A DNA stretch of 64,000 bases, taken from contig NZ_JAMJWG010000008.1 in the NCBI RefSeq assembly GCF_024435355.1, positions 62,001-126,000 on the forward strand. The letters are read 5' to 3'. The notes below the pieces were generated by a model. That model was given only the letters and a program-made list of their open reading frames with translations. It was not told the DNA's origin and did no database searches. Positions 50,571-59,530 of this stretch are shown here, piece after piece; positions within the stretch are counted from its first letter, which is position 1; each line of letters starts with the position of its first letter. The stretch comes from Streptomyces odontomachi. GTDB taxonomy: Bacteria > Actinomycetota > Actinomycetes > Streptomycetales > Streptomycetaceae. A program made the position numbers and the translations under genes.

Positions 50571-51989
50571 ATGCCGCACGGCACCCCTGAAACCCCCGAG
50601 AACACCGGCCGGACCAGCGCGAACGGTCACGCCGTCGATGTCGACGTCGTCGTGGTCGGCGCCGGTGGCGGCGGGCTGACCGCGGCGATCGCCGCGGCCG
50701 AGGCCGGCGCGAGCGTCGCGCTCCTGGAGAAGCTGGACAGGGCCGGCGGCAACACCTTCGTCTCCACCGGCTCCATCCCGGCCGCCGGCACCCGCTACCA
50801 GCGCGAGGCGGGCATCGACGACAGCCCGGAACGGATGGCCGAGGACCTGCTGCGGCAGAGCGGCGGCCACGACGCCGAGCACCTGGTCCGGTTCCTCGCG
50901 AAGGAGTCGGCGGGGCTCGTGGAGTGGCTGGTCGAGCAGCACGGCGTGGACCTGCGGATCATCACGGACTACAAGCACGTCGGGCACAGCGTCCAGCGGC
51001 TGCACGCCCCGCCGGACCGGCGCGGCGCCTCCCTGGTCCGCGACCTCACCGCGGCGGCGAAACGCCTGGATGTGGAGGTGGTCCCGGGGAACCCGGTGAC
51101 CGGCCTGCTGATCGAGGGCGGCCGGATCGCCGGCGTCCGCGTCGGGGACCCAGGGCGCGGCGGGGAGGTCCTGCGCTCCCGTGCCGTCGTCCTGGCCTCC
51201 AACGGCTTCGGCAACAACAAGGAGATGATCGCCCGCTGGATCCCGGAGACCGGCGCCGCCCGGTACTTCGGCGCGGAAGGCTCCACCGGCGAGGCCATCA
51301 CCTGGGCGCGCGACCTCGGCGCCCGGCTGCTCAACATGGGTGCCTACCAGGGCTACGCGGCCGTGGCCTACCCGCACGGCTCCATCGTCAGCTGGACCAC
51401 CGTGGAGAAGGGCGGCTTCCTGCTCGCGCCCGACGGCAGCCGGATGGGAGACGAGAGCGTCGGCTACTCCGGCTTCGCCGCCGTGGTCAGCCGGACCACG
51501 GACGAGAGCTGGGTGGTCTTCGACACCCGGATCAGGGACTTCGTCGCGGGCAACGAGCCGGAGTTCGCCGAACTCGTGAGGATCGGCGGCGTCAAGGAGG
51601 CGGACACCCCCGAGGGGATCGCCGCGGTCATCGGATGCCCCGCGCAGGCCGTGGCCGCCGCCATCGAGGACCAGCGGACGGCGGCCACCGCCCGGGCCGC
51701 CGACTCGCAGGGGCGCACCGACTTCCCCATGGGCGCCCTCACAGCCCCCTACTGCGCCGTCCGCTCGGTGCCGGCGCTGTTCCACACCCAGGGCGGTGTG
51801 GACGTCGACTCCGATGCGCAGGTGGTGCGCGAGGACGGCTCCGTCGTGCCCGGGCTCTACGCGGTCGGCGGTGTCACGGGCGGGCTGTCCGGCCGGTCGG
51901 GCGGCCGCGGCTACTCCTCGGGCAACGGCCTGCTGTCCGCGGTCGGCCTCGGCCGCATCGCCGGCGCGGCGGCGGGCCGGCGCGGCTGA
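50571..51989 (+). CDS. FAD-dependent fumarate reductase/3-ketosteroid dehydrogenase-like oxidoreductase
   Basis: A 472-residue protein; the ATG has GGAGG ten bases upstream, and a GTG two codons earlier overlaps the previous stop. The FAD dinucleotide fold is VVVGAGGGGLTAAIAAAEAGASVALLE; GGNTFVSTGSIPAAGT follows. The C-terminal FAD motif is GLYAVGGVTGGLSGRSGGRGYSSGNGLLSA. This family includes soluble fumarate reductases, urocanate reductase and KstD. There is no heme or Fe-S domain. In this operon it likely oxidises or reduces a C=C bond next to a carboxyl or amide group. It is the last gene of the operon. Confidence 0.88.
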   Translation: MPHGTPETPENTGRTSANGHAVDVDVVVVGAGGGGLTAAIAAAEAGASVALLEKLDRAGGNTFVSTGSIPAAGTRYQREAGIDDSPERMAEDLLRQSGGHDAEHLVRFLAKESAGLVEWLVEQHGVDLRIITDYKHVGHSVQRLHAPPDRRGASLVRDLTAAAKRLDVEVVPGNPVTGLLIEGGRIAGVRVGDPGRGGEVLRSRAVVLASNGFGNNKEMIARWIPETGAARYFGAEGSTGEAITWARDLGARLLNMGAYQGYAAVAYPHGSIVSWTTVEKGGFLLAPDGSRMGDESVGYSGFAAVVSRTTDESWVVFDTRIRDFVAGNEPEFAELVRIGGVKEADTPEGIAAVIGCPAQAVAAAIEDQRTAATARAADSQGRTDFPMGALTAPYCAVRSVPALFHTQGGVDVDSDAQVVREDGSVVPGLYAVGGVTGGLSGRSGGRGYSSGNGLLSAVGLGRIAGAAAGRRG

Positions 51990-52266
51990 GACCCGCCGCG
52001 TTGCCGTACGTCGCCGGTCGCGGGGGTGCCGGCGTCCGTCGCCGGGGCCTCAGGCCACCGGTGTGGCGATGGTGTCGGTGTGGACGCCGTCCTCGACGAC
52101 CCCGGCATGGCGCTTGATCGTCGGGTCCGGGTGCGGCACGTAACGGACCCCGCCCAGCCACCGCCCAGCCGCCGAACGGCCGGCGGGGCTCGGCAAGCCG
52201 GCGGGGCCCGTGCCGGCTCCGCAGCCGCCCCGAACCCCGCCGATGCACCGATCAGCCGGCCAGCAC
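51990..52266. other. Intergenic stretch, possible 3' gene remnant on minus strand
   Basis: No intact gene. On the minus strand, 52050 to about 52150 reads as a coding-looking tail (VPHPDPTIKRHAGVVEDG then ending IATPVA-stop) with no start and no upstream continuation. It may be the last ~35 codons of a lost gene, or chance. The rest is GC-rich without features I can name. Confidence 0.35.
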
Positions 52267-55212
52267 TCAGTCGGCCACCACGTCCATCCTCGGAACGTTC
52301 CACCCGGAGACGCTGACCACCGGGGTCGCGCCGTGCAGACCGGCGGAGTCGTACGTGGCGGTCAGGGTCTCCGACTCGCCCGGCCACAGGGTCGTGTCGT
52401 TGTCGCTCCAGACCGCGGACTGCACCTGGTTGTCGCCGGACAGTTCCGTTCCCGAGGCGGTGCCCCGGCGGATGTCGGCCCGCAGGAAGAAACCGACCGT
52501 GGGCTGCGACGAGGTGTTGGTGATCCTGACCGTCACCACCGAGTCGGCGCCGGCCGGGCCGGGCTGCCGGGTCGTCGTCGCGGTCGCGGAGAGCGTGGCC
52601 TGCGGCAGGTCCTTCAGCGCCGTGAGGTCGGCGTAGCTCTTCATCGTCGCCTGGGGCTGGCCGATGGTCTTGGTCCAGTTGGTGACGTCGGAGGTGGTCG
52701 ACTCCCAGTAGACGTTCCGGTCGACCACGGAGCCGCCCTGGCGCACCAGCAGTTCGACGAAGTAGACGGTGCCGGCCTTGGTCGGGGTCTTCGGCGTCAG
52801 CACGGAGTTGATCACCTTCTGGGACGGCAGGTCCACGGGTGCGGAGGTCTGGTCGTCCAGGACCCGGCCCGCGAGGTCGTGGACCGTGGCCTCCACGGTC
52901 ACGCCCGTCTCGGTGGTCCCGCCGAGGTTGTCCAGGGTCACCGTGCCGTCGTCGAGGGTGTACAGGGCGTGCAGCGGCCGGTTGGCGCGCTGCGCGCCGA
53001 AGTAGGCGCCGGCCTGGTCGCCGTCGTTGTTGTACAGCGACCACAGCAGGGTCGGCCAGCCCTTGTTCATCTGCCAGTAGATGGTGCCGGTCGAGGGCGC
53101 CGCGCTGTTGGTCGAGTGGTCGATGAACGCCTCGAACTGGGCCCGGGTGTTCTCGTAGTTCTGCACCTGCGCCTCTTCCACGTAGTCCTCGAGGCTGGAC
53201 CAGGGGCCGTACCGCTCGGAGATCGCGGTGTCGAGGTTGTACAGGGTCCCGAAGCCGTAGCCGGTGTGCTTCGTCCCCTCGTAGTTGTTGTGGTACTGGT
53301 TGGCGCCCGGGTCCTGCCACAGGGCCGTCTGGTCGGCCGGGGACAGGAAACGGTTGATCGAGTCGAGCGTGGGGACGGTGTTGCCGGCGCTCTGCTCGCT
53401 GTCGAAGCCCCAGGCGCCCCCGGAGTTGGTCAGGTCGCCGCCGCCCGAGTGCGTGGTGTCGTACCAGTAGGAGGGCGGCACCCAGTCGTAGGGGCCCTCC
53501 TTCTCCCCCGCGGGGCCGAGCTGGGGGCTGCTCTTGTACTCGGCGGACGCGATGAACGGGCCGCTGTAGTCGGCGGCGTCGAAACCGGCGAGCGCCAGGG
53601 ACTCCTGGGTGGCCGTGGGGCTGTTGTCGCTCCACTCGAAGGCGAACACGGCGGGATGGTCACGCAGGCTCTCCCCCCACTCCTGCGCCGACTGCTGGTA
53701 GACGGCCTGCTCGGCGCCGGTGTAGTCGGTGGACTCCCAGAAGTCGCAGCAGGTGAACCCGGCGAGGACCAGGATGCCGGCGGCGTCCATCTGCCGGTAC
53801 CAGTCCTGCGGCATCAGGTGTCCCTCGACCCGGATCGAGTTGACCCCCATGGACTTCATCAGCGCGATCTGCCGGGCCGTGTCGGCCCGGCTGTAGCGCA
53901 GGAAGAGGTCCGGGTCCCAGCCGCCACCGCGCATCACCAGAGGCACGTTGTCGATGTGGAAGGAACGGACCCCGCTGGGGGCCAGCTCCGAGGCTCCGAC
54001 CAGCGACGAGGTGACCGTGCGTATCCCGAACGAGTCGCTCGTGGTGCCGAGCACGGTGCCGCCCTGGGCCACCGACGTGACCACGCGGTACATCGGCTGG
54101 TCGCCGAGCTGGTAGGGCCACCAGATCTCGGGGTCGGTGAGCGTCAGGCCGGGGTGGTCGGCCGGGGTGAACGACACCGTCCGTGTCGTGTCGGCCGGCA
54201 CCGACACCGACTGGCTCACGGTGATCGGCGTGCCGCCGCCGGGCGGGGTCACGGTCGCCGTGACGGTGCCGGTCTGCGCGCTCGGCGTGGGATTGGTGAC
54301 GTCGGTCCGGACCGTCAGGGCCGAGCGGCCGAGGTCGGCGGCGGTGTCCTGGAGGACCCGGGTGTTGCCGTCGATCAGCGAGCCGCCGCTCCGGAGCTGC
54401 ACGGGGAACTGGATGCCGGTGTTGTTGTCCGGCGGGATCTGGCTCCAGTCGAGGCTGCTGAGGGTGAACATCGACGAGGGGTCGTTCGGGTACATCTCGA
54501 TCGCCACGGAGTTCGTTCCCTGCCGCAGCAGGCCGGTCACGTCGAAGGCATGGCGCGCGTAGGCGCCCGCGACGGTGTCGGAGGTGGCCACCTCGGTGCC
54601 GTTCACCCAGACGTCGGCCTTGCCGACGACCCCGTTCAGGACGAGCTCGGTGTGCCGGCCCGCGGCCGGTGCCGTGAAGTCGGTGCGGTACCACCACGGC
54701 ATGGAGAACAGCGGGAGCGTGTCGGGGCCCCGCTTGGTCATCTGGCCGTAGCACGACCGCATGGTGTCGGAGAAGAAGACGTTCGGGCAGGACCCGTTCT
54801 GGAGCAGCGCGTTGATCTCGGTGCCCGGCGCTCCCGCGTCGTCGTTGGTGACCGAGAGCCAGTCGCCGGTGGGGAAACCTGGAGTGGAGATCTCGGCGCC
54901 CGGCTGGGTCGCGGTGCTGCTGGTGAGCACCTTCCACCCGGTGTCGGCGCCGAGCGTGGTGAGCGCGCTCGCGCCCGGATCGTCCGCCGTGGCCGCGGCG
55001 GAACGCACCGCCGCGGCACCGCTGTCGGCCGCGCCCGCGGTCGACACCGCCACGGCGTCGGTCTGTGCCAGCAGCGCGGCCAGCCCCAGACCGACCACCA
55101 TGACGGCCAGCCGTCGTCTTCGGAGTCCTCCAAGTCCTCGAAGTCCTCGGAGTCCTCGCTGTCCTCGGAGTCTTCGGAGTCTTCGGAGTCCGCAAAGTCC
55201 GCGAAGTGCCAT
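52267..55212 (-). CDS. Secreted GH2 exo-beta-D-glucosaminidase-like enzyme
   Basis: A 981-residue protein with ATG after GAGCGGAAGAAC. The signal peptide has an odd n-region of repeated LRGL/LRRL units encoded by 9-bp tandem repeats, then a hydrophobic core. GH2 sugar-binding and immunoglobulin-like domains precede the TIM barrel (VMRGGGWDPDLFLRYS, NSIRVEGHLMPQDWY, CCDFWES). Segments such as SSPQLGPAGEKEGPYDWVPPSYWYD and WGFDSEQSAG (the putative nucleophile Glu) match the exochitosanase subfamily, which releases glucosamine from chitosan ends. At the acid/base position it reads EWSDNSP. A palindrome upstream may be the operator. Confidence 0.87.
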   Translation of the reverse strand: MALRGLCGLRRLRRLRGQRGLRGLRGLGGLRRRRLAVMVVGLGLAALLAQTDAVAVSTAGAADSGAAAVRSAAATADDPGASALTTLGADTGWKVLTSSTATQPGAEISTPGFPTGDWLSVTNDDAGAPGTEINALLQNGSCPNVFFSDTMRSCYGQMTKRGPDTLPLFSMPWWYRTDFTAPAAGRHTELVLNGVVGKADVWVNGTEVATSDTVAGAYARHAFDVTGLLRQGTNSVAIEMYPNDPSSMFTLSSLDWSQIPPDNNTGIQFPVQLRSGGSLIDGNTRVLQDTAADLGRSALTVRTDVTNPTPSAQTGTVTATVTPPGGGTPITVSQSVSVPADTTRTVSFTPADHPGLTLTDPEIWWPYQLGDQPMYRVVTSVAQGGTVLGTTSDSFGIRTVTSSLVGASELAPSGVRSFHIDNVPLVMRGGGWDPDLFLRYSRADTARQIALMKSMGVNSIRVEGHLMPQDWYRQMDAAGILVLAGFTCCDFWESTDYTGAEQAVYQQSAQEWGESLRDHPAVFAFEWSDNSPTATQESLALAGFDAADYSGPFIASAEYKSSPQLGPAGEKEGPYDWVPPSYWYDTTHSGGGDLTNSGGAWGFDSEQSAGNTVPTLDSINRFLSPADQTALWQDPGANQYHNNYEGTKHTGYGFGTLYNLDTAISERYGPWSSLEDYVEEAQVQNYENTRAQFEAFIDHSTNSAAPSTGTIYWQMNKGWPTLLWSLYNNDGDQAGAYFGAQRANRPLHALYTLDDGTVTLDNLGGTTETGVTVEATVHDLAGRVLDDQTSAPVDLPSQKVINSVLTPKTPTKAGTVYFVELLVRQGGSVVDRNVYWESTTSDVTNWTKTIGQPQATMKSYADLTALKDLPQATLSATATTTRQPGPAGADSVVTVRITNTSSQPTVGFFLRADIRRGTASGTELSGDNQVQSAVWSDNDTTLWPGESETLTATYDSAGLHGATPVVSVSGWNVPRMDVVAD
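55121..55210 (-). repeat. Ten 9-bp tandem repeats in the GH2 signal-peptide code
   Basis: Ten imperfect copies of a CGGAGTCCT-type 9-mer lie end to end just inside the start codon. Each adds three codons (Leu-Arg-Gly/Arg type), so copy-number changes keep the reading frame and lengthen or shorten only the positively charged signal-peptide start. Confidence 0.88.
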
Positions 55213-55328
55213 GTTCTTCCGCTCCTCGGCCTGGGGTGGGGGGACAGGCGGGGGCCAGGCGCGGGGAGGCGCCGGGTCCACCGGGATCTGAGCGCGCGCG
55301 GGTCCACGACGGGGCACATCAATTAAGT

Positions 55329-55344
55329 TAAGGAGCTTTCCTTA
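55329..55344. promoter_or_regulatory. TAAGGA-GCTT-TCCTTA palindrome upstream of GH2 gene
   Basis: Perfect 6-bp arms with a 4-bp spacer, AT-richer than its surroundings, ~117 bases before the GH2 start. It contains AAAGCTCCT/AGGA halves reminiscent of the chitosanase operator bound by the ROK-family repressor CsnR in Streptomyces (recollected similarity, not verified), which would suit a chitosan-degrading enzyme. Confidence 0.5.
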
Positions 55345-55379
55345 TTCCAGGGTGAAAGTAATGCGCCTTCCGGCGACCG

Positions 55380-56417
55380 TCAACGTGTCCCGGCCAGGGT
55401 CTCCCTCACCACGCTCGCCGCGCGCTCCGCATCCCCGCGCGAGACGTCCAGGTGGAACACGAACCGGAACTCCGGGCGCCCGCCGGTGCACAGCACGCCC
55501 CGGGCCGCCAGCCGCTCCACCAGGTCCGGCGGTGTGACGCCGGCAACGGGCCGCGCGAACACCATGTTGGTGCGTGCCGCGCCGACCTCGAGCCCCGGCA
55601 CGTCGGCGAGGGCCTCGGCGAACAGTGCGGCGTTGGCGTGGTCCTCGGTCAGCCGCTCGACGTGGTGGTCCAGCGCGTACGACGCGGCCGCCGCCAGCAC
55701 GCCCGCCTGCCGCATCCCACCGCCGAGCGCCTTGCGCCACCGCCGGGCCCGGCCGATGAACTCCCGCGAGCCGAAGAGCAGCGAGCCCACCGGCGCCCCC
55801 AGGCCCTTGCTGAAGCACACCGACACGCTGTCGAACTGCTCCGCGATCTGCCGCGCACCGCTGTAGGGATCGCCGCCGCCGGCCACCGCGGCGTTGAACA
55901 GCCGTGCGCCGTCCAGGTGGGTCGCCAGGGCGTGCTTGCGGGCCACGCCCGTCGCCGCCTGGAGCTGCTCGCGAGCGATCACCCTGCCGCTGAACGTGTT
56001 CTCCAGACACAGCAGCCGGGTCCGCGCGTAGTGCGGATCGTCCGGCTTGACGGCCGCCTCGATGTCCGCCGGGTCGAGCGTGCCGTCCCCCCGGTCCGGC
56101 AACGGCTGCGGCTGGATCCCCCCGAGCACGGCAGCCCCGCCGCCCTCGTGGGTGTAGAGGTGCGCTTCCCACATGGCGATGTACTCGTCGCCCCGCCCGC
56201 AGTGGCTGAGCAGGGCGCAGAGATTGCTCTGGGTGCCCGACGAGACGAACAACGCGGCCGGGAAGCCGAGCAGGTCGGCCGCCCGCTCCTGGAACGCGTT
56301 CACCGTGGGATCGTCGCCGAACACGTCGTCGCCCAGGTCGGCCCGTGCCATGGCGGCGCGCATCGGCTCGGTGGGGCGGGTGACGGTGTCGCTGCGCAGG
56401 TCGATGACGTTGTCCAT
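55380..56417 (-). CDS. ltaE: Low-specificity L-threonine aldolase
   Basis: A 345-residue PLP-dependent aldolase of fold type I. The PLP lysine is K204 in SVCFSKGLGAPVGSLL. Other family marks are VIDLRSDTVTRPTEPMR at the start, VFGDDPTVNAFQ, FVSSGTQSNL, ENTFSGRV and THLDGARLFNAAVA. It cleaves threonine or allo-threonine to glycine and acetaldehyde in the cytosol. It lies between polysaccharide genes with no operon partner, and the short gap to the GH2 promoter leaves room only for that gene's control region. Confidence 0.94.
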   Translation of the reverse strand: MDNVIDLRSDTVTRPTEPMRAAMARADLGDDVFGDDPTVNAFQERAADLLGFPAALFVSSGTQSNLCALLSHCGRGDEYIAMWEAHLYTHEGGGAAVLGGIQPQPLPDRGDGTLDPADIEAAVKPDDPHYARTRLLCLENTFSGRVIAREQLQAATGVARKHALATHLDGARLFNAAVAGGGDPYSGARQIAEQFDSVSVCFSKGLGAPVGSLLFGSREFIGRARRWRKALGGGMRQAGVLAAAASYALDHHVERLTEDHANAALFAEALADVPGLEVGAARTNMVFARPVAGVTPPDLVERLAARGVLCTGGRPEFRFVFHLDVSRGDAERAASVVRETLAGTR

Positions 56418-56483
56418 GCCTCATTCCTACCGGTCGGCCCGGGCACCGTCGACAGGGGGACAGGAGCACGGGGACGGCGGAGC

Positions 56484-56527
56484 CCGGACCCTCCGGCCTC
56501 ACCTGTACGTGAGGCCGGAGGGTCCGG
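56484..56527. terminator. 19-bp-stem terminator downstream of GH48 gene
   Basis: CCGGACCCTCCGGCCTCAC and its complement pair perfectly around a 6-nt loop. It starts 29 bases after the GH48 stop and also precedes the ltaE start. Confidence 0.88.
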
Positions 56528-56556
56528 TCGCTTCCCGCGGTCGCCCGTGGCCGGGG

Positions 56557-59211
56557 TCAGCCCGCGGTGACCGTGAGCGTGGGTGCCGCGTTGCTGCCGC
56601 TGTACGTGGCCTGGAACCCGAACGAGGTGCTGGATCCGGGTGCGACGACCCCGTTGAAGCCGGCGCTCTTGGCGGTCACCGACCTGCCCGAAGAGGTCAC
56701 CGTCGCGTTCCAGGAGTTGGTGATCTGCTGGTTGCCCGCCCAGCTCCACGCCACCTGCCAGGCCGACGTCGGCGCGGTGCCGTTGTTGGTCACCGTCACC
56801 GTCGCCGTGAAGCCGGCGCCCCAGTCGTTGTCGACGTGGTAGGTGGCCGCGAGCGTGCCGCCTCCCGTGCCCGCCTTGGTGGTTCCGGTGACGGGGGCGG
56901 ACGCCGCGGAGGTGTTGCCCGCGGCGTCACGTGCCTTGACGGTGTACGTGTACGCGGTGGAGGCCGTGAGGCCGGTGTCCGTGTAGCTGGTCGAGGAGGA
57001 CGTGCCGACCTGGGTGCCGTCCCGGAAGACCTGGTAGGCACTCACCCCGATGTCGTCGGTCGACGCCGTCCACTTCAGCGACACGCTCGACGTCGTGGTC
57101 GACGTCACCTGGAGCCCGCTCGGCACGGACGGCGTCTGGGTGTCGCCGTTCCCGGGGTCGCTGCCGCCGCTGCCGAACAGTTCGGCGTAGACGGCCAGGG
57201 CCATGGCGATGTCCGCCTGGGCCCAGAAGCGGTGGTACGTGAGCGTCGGTACGGAGCCGCCGTCCAGGTAGGCCTGCACCTTCGGCCAGTCGGGGTCGTC
57301 CTTGTACCAGGACCGCAGGGACAGGAAGGTGGCGTTCGAGTCGATCTTGTCGCCTCTGGGCATGGTGCCGGTCCAGCCGGACGGGATGTACACCGTGTCG
57401 TTGAACCGGTTGTAGTCCTTGCGGGTCTCCGGGACCGCGATGCCCTTGGCGTCGGTGTTCGCTGCGACGGCGTCCAGCAGCTTCTTGGCGACGTCGGCGG
57501 TGGAGGTGTCGTTCGCCTTCTTCGCGTAGTACAGCAGCGCCTTGATCAGCGCGGCCGCGACACCGACGTCACTGCCGCTGTCGACGACGGAGACGTGCAG
57601 CCCGGAGTTCTTTCCGGGGCTCGACGGGTTCCAGGTGTCGGGCTGGCCGGTCCAGCTCAGCGTCGACGGGATCGAGAAGGCCCCGCCGGAGCCGACCGTG
57701 ATCAGCGGCACGACCCACGAGACCCACTTGTCCAGGATGGCCTTCGTGGTGGCGTCGCCGGTCACGTAGTAGTACTCGGCGACGCGTTCCATGCCCCACG
57801 CCTGCATGCCGAACCAGTTGTTGCTCGGCGGGTCGTGGTAGACCGGCTGCCAGTCGTAGGCCATGCCGTAGAAGGTCGGGGTGCCGGACGGCGGCTGGCC
57901 GTACTGGCCGTCCCAGCTGTTGGTCGCACCGCCCGCGATGGCGCCCTCCGCGGACTGCAACCACCGGATGAACTCCAGCTGGCGGCCGAGGCTGGTGGTC
58001 CAGTCGCCCTTCGCGGTCGCCGACTTCGGCGTCAGCTCGGACACGCTGGACAGCGCCCAGGCCGCGAGCAGGTTCTGGTAGCCGTGGTGCATGGCGCCGT
58101 CGCTGATCCGCCAGGACCAGCCGCCGCTGCCGACGGCGCCGCCCCAGGCGTAGTACCAGCCGAGCATGTAGTGCTGCGAGCCGCGCCCGGTGCCCGCGGG
58201 GCAGCCGGTCGGGCTGGTGCAGTCACCGATCTTCTTGAAGTACTTGTCGAACATCGCGTAGCGCAGGTAGTCGCCCATCTTGGCGGCCTTGGCGACGGTG
58301 GCCGAGACGGCGCTGGCGTTGCCCTGGTCGGAGGCCCACTTGTAGGCCCAGTACGCGGCCTGGACGGCGCGCGCGTCGGCGTCCGGCGCGTTGGTGTACT
58401 TGTACTGCTGGGAGTAGCTCTTGTCCCCGGTGAACAGGTCCAGGTAGCCGTTGGTGCCGCCGTACTTGAACAGGTCGGTGCACGGCTGCGGCACCGTCTC
58501 CCACACGGACTCCTGGGCACCGCGCTGGTAGCTGTTGATGAACGACGGACCGGACGAGGACGGCCCGTCCTCCGAGCCCTTGCCGGGCGTGTTGCCGTAG
58601 CCGTAGACGTTGTCGACGTCCATCAGCCAGTGCATGCCGTAGATGTCCGAGCTGCCGTAGGCGGACTTCAGCTCGGCGGCGATCGGGTCCGAGCCGACCG
58701 GGACGGTGCTGTCCAGCTGGCTGGGGTACTTGGACGGGTCGGACCACTCGGGCGCGTACGTGGCGGGGCTCGCGGCGTTGTACGAGTCGTTGCTCGGCTG
58801 GTCCGCGTGCTGGGGGATGATCGACTTCTCGGCGGTGGCCCAGGCGTTGTTGAAGGGCGCCCAGTCGCCGGTCACCCGGCCGTAGGTGGCCTCCAGCCAG
58901 AACCAGTAGCTGAACGCCTCCGAGGTCGTCTCGTGCCCGTGGTCGGGTGCCTCCACCATCAGGGTCTCCACCGAGTGGTAGGGGATGCCCTGGGGGCTGA
59001 AGTACCCGTTCGCCGGGTCCTTGATCTTGTCGTACTGGTCCAGGAACGCCTGCGCGTACGGGTCGTCGGCGGCGGCCGCGCTGCCGGCGGACCTGGACAC
59101 GGGGACCGGTGCGGCCTGGGCGATCCGGGGCACGGCGGCGATGGCGGCCGCGGCGCCCGCGATGGCGATCAGCTGTCTTCGTGACAGGGCGGGCCTGGGG
59201 GAATCGGACAT
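56557..59211 (-). CDS. GH48 reducing-end cellobiohydrolase with Fn3 and CBM2
   Basis: An 884-residue secreted cellulase; ATG after AAGGAGTGCC. The signal peptide has a twin-arginine pattern (LSRRQLIAIAG), suggesting Tat export. The GH48 domain (about 47-680) has the catalytic-acid region VEAPDHGHETTSEA, with E98 at the position of the known acid. It also has YWFWLEATYG, DVDNVYGYG and the C-terminal FWAQADIAMALAVYAELFG. A fibronectin III module (about 697-785) and a family 2 cellulose-binding module (about 795-884, with WNATVTSSG) follow. GH48 enzymes run processively from reducing chain ends, complementing the GH6 enzyme encoded just upstream. Confidence 0.95.
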   Translation of the reverse strand: MSDSPRPALSRRQLIAIAGAAAAIAAVPRIAQAAPVPVSRSAGSAAAADDPYAQAFLDQYDKIKDPANGYFSPQGIPYHSVETLMVEAPDHGHETTSEAFSYWFWLEATYGRVTGDWAPFNNAWATAEKSIIPQHADQPSNDSYNAASPATYAPEWSDPSKYPSQLDSTVPVGSDPIAAELKSAYGSSDIYGMHWLMDVDNVYGYGNTPGKGSEDGPSSSGPSFINSYQRGAQESVWETVPQPCTDLFKYGGTNGYLDLFTGDKSYSQQYKYTNAPDADARAVQAAYWAYKWASDQGNASAVSATVAKAAKMGDYLRYAMFDKYFKKIGDCTSPTGCPAGTGRGSQHYMLGWYYAWGGAVGSGGWSWRISDGAMHHGYQNLLAAWALSSVSELTPKSATAKGDWTTSLGRQLEFIRWLQSAEGAIAGGATNSWDGQYGQPPSGTPTFYGMAYDWQPVYHDPPSNNWFGMQAWGMERVAEYYYVTGDATTKAILDKWVSWVVPLITVGSGGAFSIPSTLSWTGQPDTWNPSSPGKNSGLHVSVVDSGSDVGVAAALIKALLYYAKKANDTSTADVAKKLLDAVAANTDAKGIAVPETRKDYNRFNDTVYIPSGWTGTMPRGDKIDSNATFLSLRSWYKDDPDWPKVQAYLDGGSVPTLTYHRFWAQADIAMALAVYAELFGSGGSDPGNGDTQTPSVPSGLQVTSTTTSSVSLKWTASTDDIGVSAYQVFRDGTQVGTSSSTSYTDTGLTASTAYTYTVKARDAAGNTSAASAPVTGTTKAGTGGGTLAATYHVDNDWGAGFTATVTVTNNGTAPTSAWQVAWSWAGNQQITNSWNATVTSSGRSVTAKSAGFNGVVAPGSSTSFGFQATYSGSNAAPTLTVTAG

Positions 59212-59530
59212 GTGGAAGGCACTCCTTATGCGGATGCGTCGAGGGGTGACGCCTGCGAACGCGTCGAGGGGTGACGCCGCCGGAGAGGAGGGCGACGGAG
59301 CTGGTCGAAGCGACTGCTGAGGTGTGGGGGGCGCGTTGACGGTGGTGGGGTTCCGGCCCGGTGGTGGGGTGGCCGGACGTCCGGTCCGCGCTCTGGGGGT
59401 ACCCCCTGCTCGAAGAGCCTGGGGGATTGCAGTCGCCCCGCACAGCCCCGTGCCCTCGGCGCCTGGGGTCCCCGAGTTCTCGGGCGGCGCGTGGCTGAAG
59501 TCTGCGAGCGGCGTCAGGCTGCGCGTGGCG
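59212..59530. other. 319-bp GH48-GH6 intergenic region
   Basis: It holds the GH48 leader with the 18-bp direct repeat and, at 59393-59426, a GGGGGTACCCCC plus CCCCCTGCTC-gaa-GAGCCTGGGGG segment of a type that recurs widely in streptomycete genomes. No CebR-type box is seen here, unlike in front of GH6, so GH48 may depend on readthrough from the GH6 promoter or on another control. Confidence 0.6.
59236..59278 (-). repeat. 18-bp direct repeat in GH48 leader
   Basis: GCGTCGAGGGGTGACGCC occurs at 59236-59253 and again at 59261-59278, a 25-bp period, just upstream of the GH48 ribosome-binding site. Possible local duplication or regulator site. Confidence 0.8.

Noticed and set aside
55121..55210. 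CRISPR-like array
   Set aside because: The 9-bp units are contiguous without spacers and are in-frame coding repeats.
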